DNA from: Dechloromonas sp. H13
GTDB taxonomy: Bacteria > Pseudomonadota > Gammaproteobacteria > Burkholderiales > Rhodocyclaceae
NCBI RefSeq assembly: GCF_009469615.1
Contig: NZ_SSXX01000007.1
Coordinates: forward strand, 124,001 to 188,000
Direction: 5' to 3'
Length of the DNA stretch: 64,000 nucleotides
In this document: positions 8,698 to 20,664 of the stretch, one piece after another
Numbering within the stretch: the stretch's first letter is position 1
Layout of the letters: the number at the start of each line of letters is the position of its first letter
Notes under the pieces: generated by a model
Seen by the model: only the letters and a program-made list of their open reading frames with translations
Databases searched by the model: none
What the model was told of the DNA's origin: nothing
Made by a program: the position numbers and the translations under genes

Positions 8698-10026
8698 ATG
8701 AAAAGATTCGTTCCGTTGCTGGCCACCTCCCTGTTCGCCTCCCCGCTATGGGCGGCGGACCTGATGCAGATCTACCGCGAGGCGCGGGAAAACGATGCCG
8801 CCTATGCGGCCGCTCGCGCGACGCTCGACGCCGGGCGCGAGAAGACCCCGCAGGCGCGCGCCGGCCTCCTGCCGACGCTGTCGGTAGGCGCCAATACCAC
8901 GTGGAACGATAACGACCTCTATCTGCGCAACGGCGGCACCACCTACAATCCGCGTTTCAACAGCAACGGCTATACCGTGACCTTGAGCCAGCCCCTGTTC
9001 CGCTGGCAGAACTGGATCGCCTACGACCAGTCGAAGTTTCAGGTCGCCCAGGCCGAGGCCAGCTTCGTCCAGGCCGGGCAGGATTTGATCCTGCGTGTCG
9101 CCCAGGGTTATTTCGACGTGCTCTACGCCAACGAAAACCTCAAGGCGGTGCGCGCCAACAAGCTGTCCATCGAGCAGCAGCTCGAATCCGCCAAGCGCAA
9201 TTTCGAGGTCGGCACGTCGACCATCGTCGATGCCCAGGAAGCACAGGCCCGTTTCGACCTGGCGACGGCGCAGGAAATTGCCGCCGAGAGCGACCTCGAA
9301 GTCAGGCAGCGCACCCTGCAGGCGATCATCGGCCGGGAGCCAGGCGCGCTCGCGCCGCTGCGCCGGAATGCGGAAATCCCGCAGCCGCAACCGGCCGACA
9401 TGAAGCAATGGGTTGCCGCCGCCGAGAAGGACAACATCAACGTCCAGATCCAGACCGCGGCGGTGGAAATCGCCAGCCGCGAAGTCGACCGCCAGCGCGC
9501 CGGGCACTACCCGACGATCGACCTGGTCGCCAACAAGGGATCGTCGACGGCCTTCGCGTCAACAGCCGCCGGCATGCTCGAAACTGACTTCCAGAATGTC
9601 GGCGTCCAGCTCAACCTGCCGATTTTCCAGGGCGGCCTGGTCGTCTCCCGCCAGAGCGAGGCGAGCGCCAATCGTGCCGCCGCCGAATCGACGCTCGAGC
9701 AGATCCGCCGCAACTCGGCGCTATCCGCCCGCCAGCATTACCTCGGCGCCACCAACGGGCTAGCGCAGGTACGCGCCCTCAGGGCCGCGCTGATCTCGTC
9801 GCAGTCGTCGCTCGAATCCAACCGCCTGGGCTTCGAAGTCGGCGTGCGCATCAACATCGACGTGCTCAACGCCGACAACCAGGTTTACGTGACCCGCCGC
9901 GACCTGGCGAAGGCCGTCCTCGACACCCTGATGTCGCAGTTCAGGCTGAAGGCGGCGGTCGGCACCCTGAGCGAGGACGACGTGCTGGAAGCCAACGCCC
10001 TGCTCGACCCCGCCGCTACGCAGTAA
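8698..10026 (+). CDS. tolC: TolC-family outer membrane efflux protein
   Basis: A 442-residue outer-membrane channel protein for tripartite export and type I secretion. It has a signal peptide ending near LWAADLMQIY (residues 1-20), duplicated helical/strand repeats with ARATLDAGREKTPQARAGLLPTL near the start, and the second-half motif LRAALISSQSSLESNRLGFEVGVRINIDVL typical of TolC. The start at 8698 gives a clean signal peptide. The 3' end overlaps the convergent waaA by 11 bp. Confidence 0.93.
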   Translation: MKRFVPLLATSLFASPLWAADLMQIYREARENDAAYAAARATLDAGREKTPQARAGLLPTLSVGANTTWNDNDLYLRNGGTTYNPRFNSNGYTVTLSQPLFRWQNWIAYDQSKFQVAQAEASFVQAGQDLILRVAQGYFDVLYANENLKAVRANKLSIEQQLESAKRNFEVGTSTIVDAQEAQARFDLATAQEIAAESDLEVRQRTLQAIIGREPGALAPLRRNAEIPQPQPADMKQWVAAAEKDNINVQIQTAAVEIASREVDRQRAGHYPTIDLVANKGSSTAFASTAAGMLETDFQNVGVQLNLPIFQGGLVVSRQSEASANRAAAESTLEQIRRNSALSARQHYLGATNGLAQVRALRAALISSQSSLESNRLGFEVGVRINIDVLNADNQVYVTRRDLAKAVLDTLMSQFRLKAAVGTLSEDDVLEANALLDPAATQ

Positions 10027-11266
10027 GCGCCGCGCGGATCAGCGCCACCGTCCGCGCGGTGGCGCCGCGATGGGCATCGGCGAAGTCCAGGGCGGCGACC
10101 CGCATTTTCCTCAGCTCCGCAGCATCTCCCAGCGTGCCCTCGACGGCCGCCGCCAGTTCCGCCACATCGGCCACCCGTCGCGCCGCGCCGGCGGCGATGG
10201 CATCGGCCGTCGCCTGCAGGAAATTGAAGGTGTGCGGCCCGACCAGCGTCGGGCAACCGCAGGCCGCGGCCTCGATCAGGTTCTGTCCGCCGAGCGGCAA
10301 CAGGCTGCCGCCGATGAAGGCGAGGTCGGCGACACTGTAATAGGCCGCCATTTCACCCATGCTGTCGCCCAGCCAGACCTGCGTTTCCGGTCCCGGCAGG
10401 CCGGCGCTGCGCCGGACGAAAGCGATGCCCTCGCGCGCCAGCAGCGCCGCCACCTCGCCGAAGCGCTGCGGATGGCGCGGCACCAGCACCAGCAGCGCCC
10501 CCGGCACGGCGACCCGGCGCCAGGCGGCAATCACCAACTCCTCCTCGCCCTCGCGCGTGCTGGCGGCCAGCCAGACCGGGCGCCCGCCGAGCGCTTCCCG
10601 CCAGGTCCGGCCGAGGGCGATCTTCTCCGGATCGGGCGTGACGTCGAACTTGAGGTTGCCGCAAACCTCGACGCGGCCCGCTCCCAGCGCGGCGATCCGC
10701 TCGCCGTCGCCGGGCGTCTGCGCGGCGACGGCGCGCAGGGCGGCGAAGGCCGGCCGCGCCAGCGCCGCTAGGCGGCCGTAGCCGCGCGCCGAGCGCGCCG
10801 ACAGGCGGGCGTTGGCGAGGAGCACCGGCACCCTCCGGGCCCTGGCGCCGGCCAGCAGGTTGGGCCAGATTTCGGTTTCCATCAGCACGCCGAACTGCGG
10901 GGAAAAGTGCCGAAAAAAGCGGTCGACCGCAGCCGGGTAGTCATAAGGCAAATAGGCCTGAACGACGCGCTCGCCATAGACCTCGGCGCCGGCGGCGCGG
11001 CCGGTCGGCGTCATGGCGGTGAGCACGATGCGGTGCGCCGGCCACGCCGCCTGCAGGGCGTCGATCAGCGGCTGGGCAGCGCGCGTCTCGCCGACCGACA
11101 CGGCGTGCACCCAGATGACCGGCGCCGGCGCCGGCGTCCGATAGAACCCCCAGCGCTCGCCGAGGTGGCGCAGATACTCCGGCTGCCTGCGCGCCCGCCA
11201 GAGCAGGCGCAGCAGGATCAGCGGCGTCGCCAGATAGAGGACGAGACTGTAGAGCAGGCGGGCCAT
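10016..11266 (-). CDS. waaA: 3-deoxy-D-manno-octulosonic acid transferase
   Basis: A 416-residue Kdo transferase (GT30) that adds Kdo to lipid A at the inner membrane. It has an N-terminal membrane anchor (about 1-24), the acceptor-domain segment WVHAVSVGETRAAQPLI with probable catalytic Glu60, METEIWPNLL, and the C-terminal SLLPLGGQNLIEAAACGCP nucleotide-sugar site. The start overlaps the waaC stop by one base (TGATG). A dispersed repeat copy lies inside the gene. Confidence 0.95.
   Translation of the reverse strand: MARLLYSLVLYLATPLILLRLLWRARRQPEYLRHLGERWGFYRTPAPAPVIWVHAVSVGETRAAQPLIDALQAAWPAHRIVLTAMTPTGRAAGAEVYGERVVQAYLPYDYPAAVDRFFRHFSPQFGVLMETEIWPNLLAGARARRVPVLLANARLSARSARGYGRLAALARPAFAALRAVAAQTPGDGERIAALGAGRVEVCGNLKFDVTPDPEKIALGRTWREALGGRPVWLAASTREGEEELVIAAWRRVAVPGALLVLVPRHPQRFGEVAALLAREGIAFVRRSAGLPGPETQVWLGDSMGEMAAYYSVADLAFIGGSLLPLGGQNLIEAAACGCPTLVGPHTFNFLQATADAIAAGAARRVADVAELAAAVEGTLGDAAELRKMRVAALDFADAHRGATARTVALIRAALTA
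10902..10933 (-). repeat. Dispersed core repeat GYTGCGGTCGAC, copy 4
   Basis: Core at 10922-10933 (minus strand) inside waaA, read as Ala-Ala-Val-Asp. The two following tracts are T tracts on the core strand (10918-10913 and 10906-10903). Confidence 0.8.
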
Positions 11267-12219
11267 CAGGCGAGGACCGGTTGCAGTTCGGCGAGCACCG
11301 CGGCGGGCGCCGGCATCTGCCCCCTGCCGCCCAGGTTGCGGTGGAAGCCGCTGCCGAGAACGCCGGTCAGGCCGGGGTCGGTGGCGACATAGAGGGCCAC
11401 GGTCGGCGTCGCCAGCGCCACCGCGAGGTGGCTCAGACCGGTATCGACGCCGACCACCGCCCGCGCGCCGGCCAGCAGCGCGGCAAGCTCGCCGATCGCC
11501 AGGGGCGGGGCGGCGACGGAATCGCCGATCGCGGCCGCCAGCCGGGCGGCGCGCTCGCGCTCCACGGCATTGCCGGCGGGCAGCACCACGCCATAACCGA
11601 GCGCCTGCAGCTGCCGGCCGAGCGTGATCCAGTGCGCCTCCGGCCACAGCTTGTCGTCGCGGCTGGTCGCCGTCAGGAAAACCACGTACGGACGCGCCGG
11701 GAGCCAGGCGAACGACGCGGCGGGCGCCGCAATGCCGTAATCCGCATCGCCGGTGACGGCGTAGCCGAGGGCGGCGGCGGCCAGCTGGCGATTGCGGCGC
11801 ACCGCGTGTTCGCCGCTCGGCACGCTGAAGCGGCGATGGTAAAGACGGGCCGCCAGCGGTTCGCGCGCCGAATCGGCGGCGTAGCCGGAAACCGGCCCGC
11901 GCGCGCGACGGGCGATCAGGGCGCTCTTCAGCAAGCCCTGGGTGTCGATGATTGCATCGTAGGCGTTGCGCTGCATCTGCGTCCGGAAGGTGGCGAATTC
12001 CCGCCAGGTCCGTGCCGCGAACAGCGCCTTGCGCCAGCGCCGGACGGCGACCGGGATAACCTCGTCGACCGCCGGATGCAGGCGCGGAATGGCGGCGAAA
12101 CCCTCCTCGACGCACCAGTCGATCGTCGCCTCGGGAAAATGCCGGCGGATGTCGCCGACCACCGGCAGGTTGTGAATTACGTCACCGAGCGAGGAAGTTT
12201 TCACGAGCAGGATGCGCAT
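11266..12219 (-). CDS. waaC: LPS heptosyltransferase I
   Basis: A 317-residue GT9 enzyme that transfers the first heptose to Kdo of the inner core. The N terminus MRILLVKTSSLGDVIHNLP carries the likely catalytic Asp13. The C-terminal domain contains VVGVDTGLSHLAVALATPTVALYVATDP, the ADP-heptose binding signature. Coupled to waaA by a TGATG overlap. Only 40 bp separate it from the divergent glycosyltransferase gene. Confidence 0.95.
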   Translation of the reverse strand: MRILLVKTSSLGDVIHNLPVVGDIRRHFPEATIDWCVEEGFAAIPRLHPAVDEVIPVAVRRWRKALFAARTWREFATFRTQMQRNAYDAIIDTQGLLKSALIARRARGPVSGYAADSAREPLAARLYHRRFSVPSGEHAVRRNRQLAAAALGYAVTGDADYGIAAPAASFAWLPARPYVVFLTATSRDDKLWPEAHWITLGRQLQALGYGVVLPAGNAVERERAARLAAAIGDSVAAPPLAIGELAALLAGARAVVGVDTGLSHLAVALATPTVALYVATDPGLTGVLGSGFHRNLGGRGQMPAPAAVLAELQPVLA

Positions 12220-12259
12220 CGGCAGATAAAATGACGACTTTTCGAAGCCGCAATTATAG

Positions 12260-13030
12260 ATGCCCGCCACGCGCCAGCCGCTCTCCGTCGTCGTCATCAC
12301 GCTCAACGCGGCCGCGCAGCTGGAGGCCTGCCTGCAGAGCGCGCGCTTCGCCGACGAAATCGTCGTTGTCGATTCCGGCAGCTCGGATGGCACGCCGGCG
12401 CTGGCCGTGCGCTGCGGGGCGCGGGTGCTGCAGCAGGAATGGCTCGGTTTCGGGCGCCAGAAGCAATTCGCGGTCAATGCGGCGCGCAATGACTGGGTGC
12501 TCTGCCTCGACGCCGACGAGCGGGTGACGCCGGAACTGCAGGCCACCATCGAAAATGCCCTGAAAAACCCGTCGACCGCAGCGTTCCGCTTTCCCCGCCG
12601 CAACCGCTTTCTCGGCCGCTACCTGCGGCACGGCGAGGGCTATCCGGACTGGAGCCTGCGCCTGTTCGACCGCCGCCAGGCCCGCTGGTCGGACGACGCG
12701 GTGCATGAAAAGGTCGAGACGGAAGGCAGCGTCGGCGAATTGCGCGGCGACCTGCTGCACGACTCGGCCGAATCACTGGCCGCCTACCTGACCAAGCAGA
12801 ACCGCTATACGACGCTGGCCGCCGAGATGGCACTGGCCGCCGGCAAGCGGGCGAGCTTCGCGCGCATCGCCTTCAGCCCGGTGGTCCGTTTCGTCAAGTT
12901 CTACTTCATCCGGCAGGGCTTCCGCGACGGCCTGCCGGGACTGATCCACATCGCCATCGGCTGTTTCAACAGCTTCATGAAATATTCCAAAATGCTGGAG
13001 CGCCAGAATTCCGATGCTGCGCTGCGGTAA
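12260..13030 (+). CDS. Family 2 glycosyltransferase, LPS core WaaE/KdtX type
   Basis: A 256-residue GT-A fold transferase. LSVVVITLNAAAQLEACLQS opens the nucleotide-sugar domain, EIVVVDSGSSDGT follows, and the metal-binding DAD is at residues 84-86 (LCLDADERV). The segment FLGRYLRHGEGYPDWSLRLFDR is characteristic of the WaaE/KdtX subgroup that adds a glucose-type residue to inner-core heptose. The divergent placement next to waaC-waaA supports an LPS-core role; the sugar is not determinable. Confidence 0.85.
   Translation: MPATRQPLSVVVITLNAAAQLEACLQSARFADEIVVVDSGSSDGTPALAVRCGARVLQQEWLGFGRQKQFAVNAARNDWVLCLDADERVTPELQATIENALKNPSTAAFRFPRRNRFLGRYLRHGEGYPDWSLRLFDRRQARWSDDAVHEKVETEGSVGELRGDLLHDSAESLAAYLTKQNRYTTLAAEMALAAGKRASFARIAFSPVVRFVKFYFIRQGFRDGLPGLIHIAIGCFNSFMKYSKMLERQNSDAALR
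12551..12582 (-). repeat. Dispersed core repeat GYTGCGGTCGAC, copy 5
   Basis: Core at 12571-12582 on the minus strand, antisense to the family 2 glycosyltransferase gene. Two T tracts on the core strand follow (12567-12563 and 12555-12552). Confidence 0.8.
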
Positions 13031-13061
13031 AATCCGGACTTTCCTGCAAGAGACCTGACCC

Positions 13062-14069
13062 GTGAAAATTCTCGTCACCGGCGCTGCCGGCTTCATCGGC
13101 ATGACCACCACGCTGCGCCTGCTGGCGCGCGGCGATACCGTGGTCGGCCTCGACAATCTCAACGACTATTACGAGGTCAGCCTCAAGGAGAGCCGCCTGG
13201 CGCGCCTGACCGGCCATCCGAACTTCCGCTTCGTCAAGCTGGACGTCGCCGACCGGGCCGGCATGGAACGGCTGTTCGCCACCGAGAAATTCGACAAGGT
13301 GATCCACCTCGCCGCCCAGGCCGGCGTCCGCTACTCGCTGCAGAACCCGCACGCCTACGTCGACAGCAACCTCGTCGGCTTCATCAACATCCTCGAAGGC
13401 TGCCGCCACAACAAGGTGGCGCATCTGGTCTACGCCTCCAGTTCCAGCGTCTATGGCGGCAACACCAGGATGCCGTTCTCCGAGCATGACAGCGTCGACC
13501 ACCCGGTCAGCCTCTACGCGGCGACCAAGAAGGCTAACGAGCTGATGGCGCACACCTACAGCCACCTCTACGGCCTGCCGACGACCGGCCTGCGCTTCTT
13601 CACCGTCTACGGCCCGTGGGGCCGCCCGGACATGGCGCTCTTCCTGTTCACCAAGGCCATCCTTGAAGGCCGGCCGATCGACGTGTTCAACCATGGCAAC
13701 ATGCGGCGCGACTTCACCTACATCGACGACATCGTCGAAGGGGTGATCCGCGTCATGGACCGCAATGCCGCGGTCAACACCGAATACGACCCGATTTCCG
13801 CCGATCCGGCGACCAGCAACGTGCCTTACCGCGTCTTCAACATCGGCAACAACAACCCGGTGCAACTGCTCGATTTCATCGGCGCCATCGAAAGCGCGCT
13901 CGGCATGAAGGCGGAAAAACGCCTGCTACCGTTGCAGGATGGCGATGTGCCGGCGACCTACGCCGACACCGCGCTGCTCGACGACTGGGTCGGTTTCGCG
14001 CCGGCCACGCCCGTCCAGGAAGGCGTCAGCCGCTTCATCGCCTGGTATCGCGATTATTACAAGATTTAA
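13062..14069 (+). CDS. NAD-dependent nucleotide-sugar epimerase (UDP-glucuronate 4-epimerase-like)
   Basis: A 335-residue extended short-chain dehydrogenase/reductase. It has the NAD-binding glycine motif GAAGFIG (7-13), the serine-rich ASSSSVYG segment, the catalytic pair Tyr152 and Lys156 in YAATK, and [17 protein letters not shown] as in the CapI/LpsL UDP-glucuronate 4-epimerase group. It probably makes UDP-galacturonate for surface polysaccharide. It lies 31 bp after the glycosyltransferase and 12 bp before glmS, forming an envelope-sugar operon. Substrate assignment is by resemblance. Confidence 0.85.
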   Translation: MKILVTGAAGFIGMTTTLRLLARGDTVVGLDNLNDYYEVSLKESRLARLTGHPNFRFVKLDVADRAGMERLFATEKFDKVIHLAAQAGVRYSLQNPHAYVDSNLVGFINILEGCRHNKVAHLVYASSSSVYGGNTRMPFSEHDSVDHPVSLYAATKKANELMAHTYSHLYGLPTTGLRFFTVYGPWGRPDMALFLFTKAILEGRPIDVFNHGNMRRDFTYIDDIVEGVIRVMDRNAAVNTEYDPISADPATSNVPYRVFNIGNNNPVQLLDFIGAIESALGMKAEKRLLPLQDGDVPATYADTALLDDWVGFAPATPVQEGVSRFIAWYRDYYKI

Positions 14070-14081
14070 GGAGCTCTCCTC

Positions 14082-15903
<1,822 letters not shown>

Positions 15904-15905
<2 letters not shown>

Positions 15906-15936
15906 TTTTCGGCACTTTTCCGGTGTCGACCGCAGC
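15904..15936 (-). repeat. Dispersed core repeat GYTGCGGTCGAC, copy 6 (intergenic)
   Basis: Core at 15925-15936 (minus strand) between glmS and apaH, with A tracts on the core strand at 15919-15916 and 15909-15906. It starts at the glmS stop codon. No hairpin terminator was seen beside this copy. Confidence 0.85.
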
Positions 15937-16005
15937 AATGACCGCGCGCCGCATACTGCATCCCACGCAGCACCCCCCGTCACCGGCCTGACGAGACCTT
16001 GTGCC

Positions 16006-16836
16006 ATGGCCACCTATGCGATCGGCGACATCCAGGGCTGCTACGACTCGCTGCGCCGGCTGCTCGACCAGTGCGCCTTCGATCCGGTGCACGACAGCCT
16101 GTGGCTGGTCGGCGACCTGGTCAATCGCGGGCCGCAGTCGCTGGAAACGCTGCGCCTGATCAAGTCGCTCGGCCCGGCTGCCCTGACGGTTCTCGGCAAC
16201 CACGACCTGTACCTGCTGATGGTGGCCGAGGGCGGCGCCAAGTTCCGCGGCAAGGACGACACCCTTCAGCCCATCCTCGACGCCGGGGATTGCGGCGAAC
16301 TGCTGGACTGGCTGCGCCGGCAGCCGCTCTGCCACACCGAAGGCGACTACTGCCTGGTGCACGCCGGCCTGTTGCCGCAATGGACAGCCAGCCGCGCCCG
16401 CAAGCTGGCGCGCGAGGTCGAAGCCGAGCTGCAAGGCCCCGGGTACAGCGAATTCGTCATGAACCTGTGGGGCAGTGAACCGGCGGCCTGGTCGGACAAG
16501 CTCAAGGGCTGGCCGCGCCTGCGCGTCATCGTCAATGCCATGACCCGGATGCGCTTCTGCACCCCTGACGGCGTCATGGAACTGAAGACCAAGGGCGAAC
16601 TGGCCAATGCCCCGCCCGGCCACCTGCCCTGGTTCGCGGTGCCCAACCGGAAGAGCGCCGGATCGATCCTCGTCACCGGCCATTGGTCGGCGCTCGGCCT
16701 GCAGATCACGCCGAATCTGCTGGCGCTGGATTCCGGCTGCCTGTGGGGTGGCCACCTGACGGCATTGCGTCTGGAAGACCGGCGGGTGTTTCAGGTGGAT
16801 TGCTCGCCATTGGAAGCTCGGCGGCCAAAGCGATAG
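16006..16836 (+). CDS. apaH: Diadenosine tetraphosphatase, symmetrical
   Basis: A 276-residue metallophosphatase that hydrolyses Ap4A to two ADP. The metal-site motifs are GDIQGCYDSL near the N terminus, GDLVNRGPQSLE and GNHDLYLL, with VHAGLLPQW later. The 3' end overlaps the convergent olsA gene by 131 bp, so the C-terminal 43 codons are shared on opposite strands. The family is usually 270-280 residues, so both ends look genuine. Confidence 0.94.
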   Translation: MATYAIGDIQGCYDSLRRLLDQCAFDPVHDSLWLVGDLVNRGPQSLETLRLIKSLGPAALTVLGNHDLYLLMVAEGGAKFRGKDDTLQPILDAGDCGELLDWLRRQPLCHTEGDYCLVHAGLLPQWTASRARKLAREVEAELQGPGYSEFVMNLWGSEPAAWSDKLKGWPRLRVIVNAMTRMRFCTPDGVMELKTKGELANAPPGHLPWFAVPNRKSAGSILVTGHWSALGLQITPNLLALDSGCLWGGHLTALRLEDRRVFQVDCSPLEARRPKR

Positions 16837-17551
16837 CTTCGCGCGCCTCGGCCGCGACCTGGCGCCGCTCCTCGCCGTTCAGGCCGCGCAGCGGGGTCGT
16901 CACCAGCCTGGCGATCAGGCGCCGGCGACCCAGGATGGCGCGCGTGCATTGCCCGAGCGAGATGTCCCCGTCGTAGCGCGGCGCCAGGCTGCGCCGGCCG
17001 TCCGGCTCCCAGTAGGAAATCGCCGCCGGCAGCACCGGCCGGCCGGCGGCCAGCGCCGGCTGCAGCAGGGCCGCGTGAAAATGCAGCAGGCTGCAGCCGT
17101 CGGTCGTCGTACCTTCCGGAAAGACGGCGACATGCTTGCCCCGTCCCAGGGTTTCGGCGATCAGGGCGTTGATGATCCGCGCGTGGCCGCGGCTGCCACG
17201 ACGCAGGAAGACGGTATCGTTCTGCGCCGCCAGCCAGCCGATCAGCGGCCAGCGGCGGACCTCCTCCTTGGCGACGAAGGCTGCCGGCAGCGCCGCGTTG
17301 ATGACCAGAATGTCGATCCAGGAAACATGGTTGGCAACCAGCAGGACGCCCGGCGCGACATGGGTCAGGTCGGCCTCCAGCTTGATCCCCAGCGTCCCGA
17401 GCACGATCCGCGACCAGCCGGCCTTGAGCCGCAGCCGCGCCGCATCGCCGAGCAGGGGAAAGGCGACGAAGGTGACGACGGCCCCGCCGGCCAGCAGCAG
17501 GCCCAGTCGGCAGATACGAAAAAGACGGAGGATGAGAGGCGTTTCGTTCAG
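16706..17551 (-). CDS. olsA: Lyso-ornithine lipid O-acyltransferase-like (PlsC family), putative OlsA
   Basis: A PlsC-family acyltransferase of about 281 residues. It has a hydrophobic N-terminal helix (ILRLFRICRLGLLLAGGAVV), the HX4D active site in NHVSWIDI and the acyl-acceptor motif FPEGTTTDG. It lies directly after olsB, so it probably adds the second acyl chain to lyso-ornithine lipid. No ATG, GTG or TTG is available between the olsB 3' region and the first helix. The best start is a CTG at 17551 overlapping the olsB TGA (CTGA) with GGGA upstream; this rare start is an inference. The 3' end overlaps apaH by 131 bp. Confidence 0.8.
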   Translation of the reverse strand: MNETPLILRLFRICRLGLLLAGGAVVTFVAFPLLGDAARLRLKAGWSRIVLGTLGIKLEADLTHVAPGVLLVANHVSWIDILVINAALPAAFVAKEEVRRWPLIGWLAAQNDTVFLRRGSRGHARIINALIAETLGRGKHVAVFPEGTTTDGCSLLHFHAALLQPALAAGRPVLPAAISYWEPDGRRSLAPRYDGDISLGQCTRAILGRRRLIARLVTTPLRGLNGEERRQVAAEAREAIALAAELPMASNPPETPAGLPDAMPSGGHPTGSRNPAPADSA

Positions 17552-18306
17552 TCTGCTTGTCCCAGGTAATGCTTGGCATAACGGCTGGCAACCCGGGCCA
17601 TCGGCATGAGGATGGGCAGGTCGGCGGTATTGAAATCGGGATCCCAGGCCGGCTCGCCGCAAATCCAGGCGCCCGCCCGCAGGTACCCCTTGATCAGCGG
17701 CGGCGTCACCGTCGGCCGGTCCTGCTGCAGGGCGGCCAGCGGCAAGGGACAGCGCGGGAAAACGCGGTACTCCTGCGGCCCGAGGTGTCCCGCCAGACGA
17801 TTATACAAGCTGGCCGCGGCGTGCCCGCCGTCGGCCATGCTGATCGAGGCGCAGCCCATCAGGTAGTCGTAGCCCTGCTCGCTCATGTACTGGGCCAGCC
17901 CGGACCACAGCAGGGTAATCGTCGCCCCGGTGCGGTAATCCGGGTGCACGCAGGAGCGGCCGATCTCGACCAGCCGCGGACGCAGGTGCTGCAGGCGGGT
18001 CAGGTCGAACTCGTTTTCCGAGTAATAGCCGATCTGGCGGGCATGTTCCGGCGGCAGGATGCGGTAGGTGCCGACCACCTCGCCGCTTTGCGTGTCGCGC
18101 ACGACGAGGTGCCTGCAGTACGGGTCGTAGATGTCGTGGTCGACACCGGGCGTCCGGCTCGGCAGGTTGGCGCCCATTTCGCCGGCGAAGACCCGGTAAC
18201 GCAGGCGCTGGGCGTCGAGAATCTCGCTTTGCCCGTGGGCGAAGCCGACGGACAGACTATGGCGCTGCGGGCGGCTGCGGCCCGCTTCATTGCGGATATG
18301 TTCCAT
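17548..18306 (-). CDS. olsB: L-ornithine N-alpha-acyltransferase-like (GNAT), putative OlsB
   Basis: A 252-residue GNAT-fold acyltransferase of the OlsB/autoinducer-synthase-like group, which uses 3-hydroxyacyl-ACP to acylate ornithine in the first step of ornithine-lipid synthesis. Landmarks are EILDAQRLRYRVFAGEMGA, VDHDIYDPYCRHLVVRD, VVGTYRILPP and the acyl-donor region VEIGRSCVHPDYRTGATI. The pairing with a PlsC-type gene downstream is the classic olsB-olsA order. The ATG at 18306 has AAGGAG upstream, but that sequence is the 3' arm of a perfect hairpin. Confidence 0.85.
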   Translation of the reverse strand: MEHIRNEAGRSRPQRHSLSVGFAHGQSEILDAQRLRYRVFAGEMGANLPSRTPGVDHDIYDPYCRHLVVRDTQSGEVVGTYRILPPEHARQIGYYSENEFDLTRLQHLRPRLVEIGRSCVHPDYRTGATITLLWSGLAQYMSEQGYDYLMGCASISMADGGHAAASLYNRLAGHLGPQEYRVFPRCPLPLAALQQDRPTVTPPLIKGYLRAGAWICGEPAWDPDFNTADLPILMPMARVASRYAKHYLGQAD

Positions 18307-18307
18307 G

Positions 18308-18337
18308 CTGTTCTCCTTGCGTATCCATGGAGAACAG
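18308..18337 (-). promoter_or_regulatory. Hairpin that would sequester the olsB ribosome-binding site
   Basis: On the minus strand CTGTTCTCC (18337-18329) pairs perfectly with GGAGAACAG (18316-18308) across a 12-base loop. The 3' arm contains the only Shine-Dalgarno of olsB and ends one base before its ATG. As RNA this could act as a thermometer or other translational switch; as DNA it could be an operator. Confidence 0.6.
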
Positions 18338-18400
18338 TGTGGATGACCGTTGTTACGCCCGCGTTGCCCGAAGATGACTGCAGCGTTTCAGAAGTTCGGC

Positions 18401-19336
18401 CTACCAGGGCATCTCGCCGAAGGCCCGCCGATAGATGCCGGCGATTTCCTCGCGGCTCGGCGCATGGCTCTGGCCGCCGCGATGGGCGATCTTGATTGCC
18501 CCCATCACCGCCGCCAGCCGGCCGGTCGTCGACCAGTCTAGGCCATTGGCGATGCCGTAGAGCAGGCCGGCGCGGTAGGCGTCGCCGCAGCCGGTGGGGT
18601 CGACCAGCTGCTCGGCCGCCACGCAGGGGATGTCGATACGCTGGCCGCCGGCGAAGATCGTCGAGCCCTCGCCGCCGCGCGTGACGATCAGCGCCTGCAC
18701 GGCGCCGGCGAGTTGCTCCAGGCTGCGGCCGGTGCGGTCGCTCAGCAGCTTCGCCTCGTAGTCGTTGAAGCAGGCGAAATCAGCCAGCGCCATGAAATCG
18801 AGCAGTTCGTCACCGTTGAACATCGGCAGCCCCTGGCCCGGGTCGAAGATGAACGGCACGCCGGCCGCCGCGAAATCGCGGGCGTGCTGCATCATGCCTT
18901 CGTGCCCGTCCGGGGCGACGATGCCGAGCCTGGCCGTCCTGGCGTGTTCGACCTTGTTCAGGTGCGAGAAGCTCATGGCGCCGGGATGGAAGGCCGTTAT
19001 CTGGTTGTCGTCGAGGTCGGTGGTGATGAAGGCCTGGGCGGTGAAGCTGCCCGGCACGTGGCGCACGTGCGTGCGCGGCAGGCCGAGGCGGTCGAGGCGC
19101 TCGAGGTAGGGCGCCGCGTCGTCGCCGACGGTCGCCATGATCAGCGGTTCGCCGCCGAGCAGCATCAGGTTGTAGGCGATGTTGCCGGCGCAGCCGCCAT
19201 ATTCGCGGCGCATTTCAGGCACCAGGAAGGCGACGTTCAGGATGTGGATCTGCTCGGGCAGGATGTGGTTCTTGAAGCGGTCGGGGAAGACCATGATGTT
19301 GTCGAAGGCGAGCGAACCGCAGATCAGGGTGGACAT
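18401..19336 (-). CDS. PfkB-family carbohydrate/nucleoside kinase
   Basis: A 311-residue ribokinase-fold kinase. It opens MSTLICGSLAFDNIMVFPDRF, has the substrate-side GGCAGNIAYNLMLLGG and the C-terminal PfkB signature DPTGCGDAYRAGLLYG with the catalytic Asp. The sequence resembles bacterial adenosine-kinase-like members, but the substrate cannot be fixed. It is 12 bp downstream of the DUF3426 gene on the same strand. Confidence 0.88.
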   Translation of the reverse strand: MSTLICGSLAFDNIMVFPDRFKNHILPEQIHILNVAFLVPEMRREYGGCAGNIAYNLMLLGGEPLIMATVGDDAAPYLERLDRLGLPRTHVRHVPGSFTAQAFITTDLDDNQITAFHPGAMSFSHLNKVEHARTARLGIVAPDGHEGMMQHARDFAAAGVPFIFDPGQGLPMFNGDELLDFMALADFACFNDYEAKLLSDRTGRSLEQLAGAVQALIVTRGGEGSTIFAGGQRIDIPCVAAEQLVDPTGCGDAYRAGLLYGIANGLDWSTTGRLAAVMGAIKIAHRGGQSHAPSREEIAGIYRRAFGEMPW

Positions 19337-19347
19337 AGGACAGGCAA

Positions 19348-20663
<1,316 letters not shown>

Positions 20664-20664
<1 letters not shown>

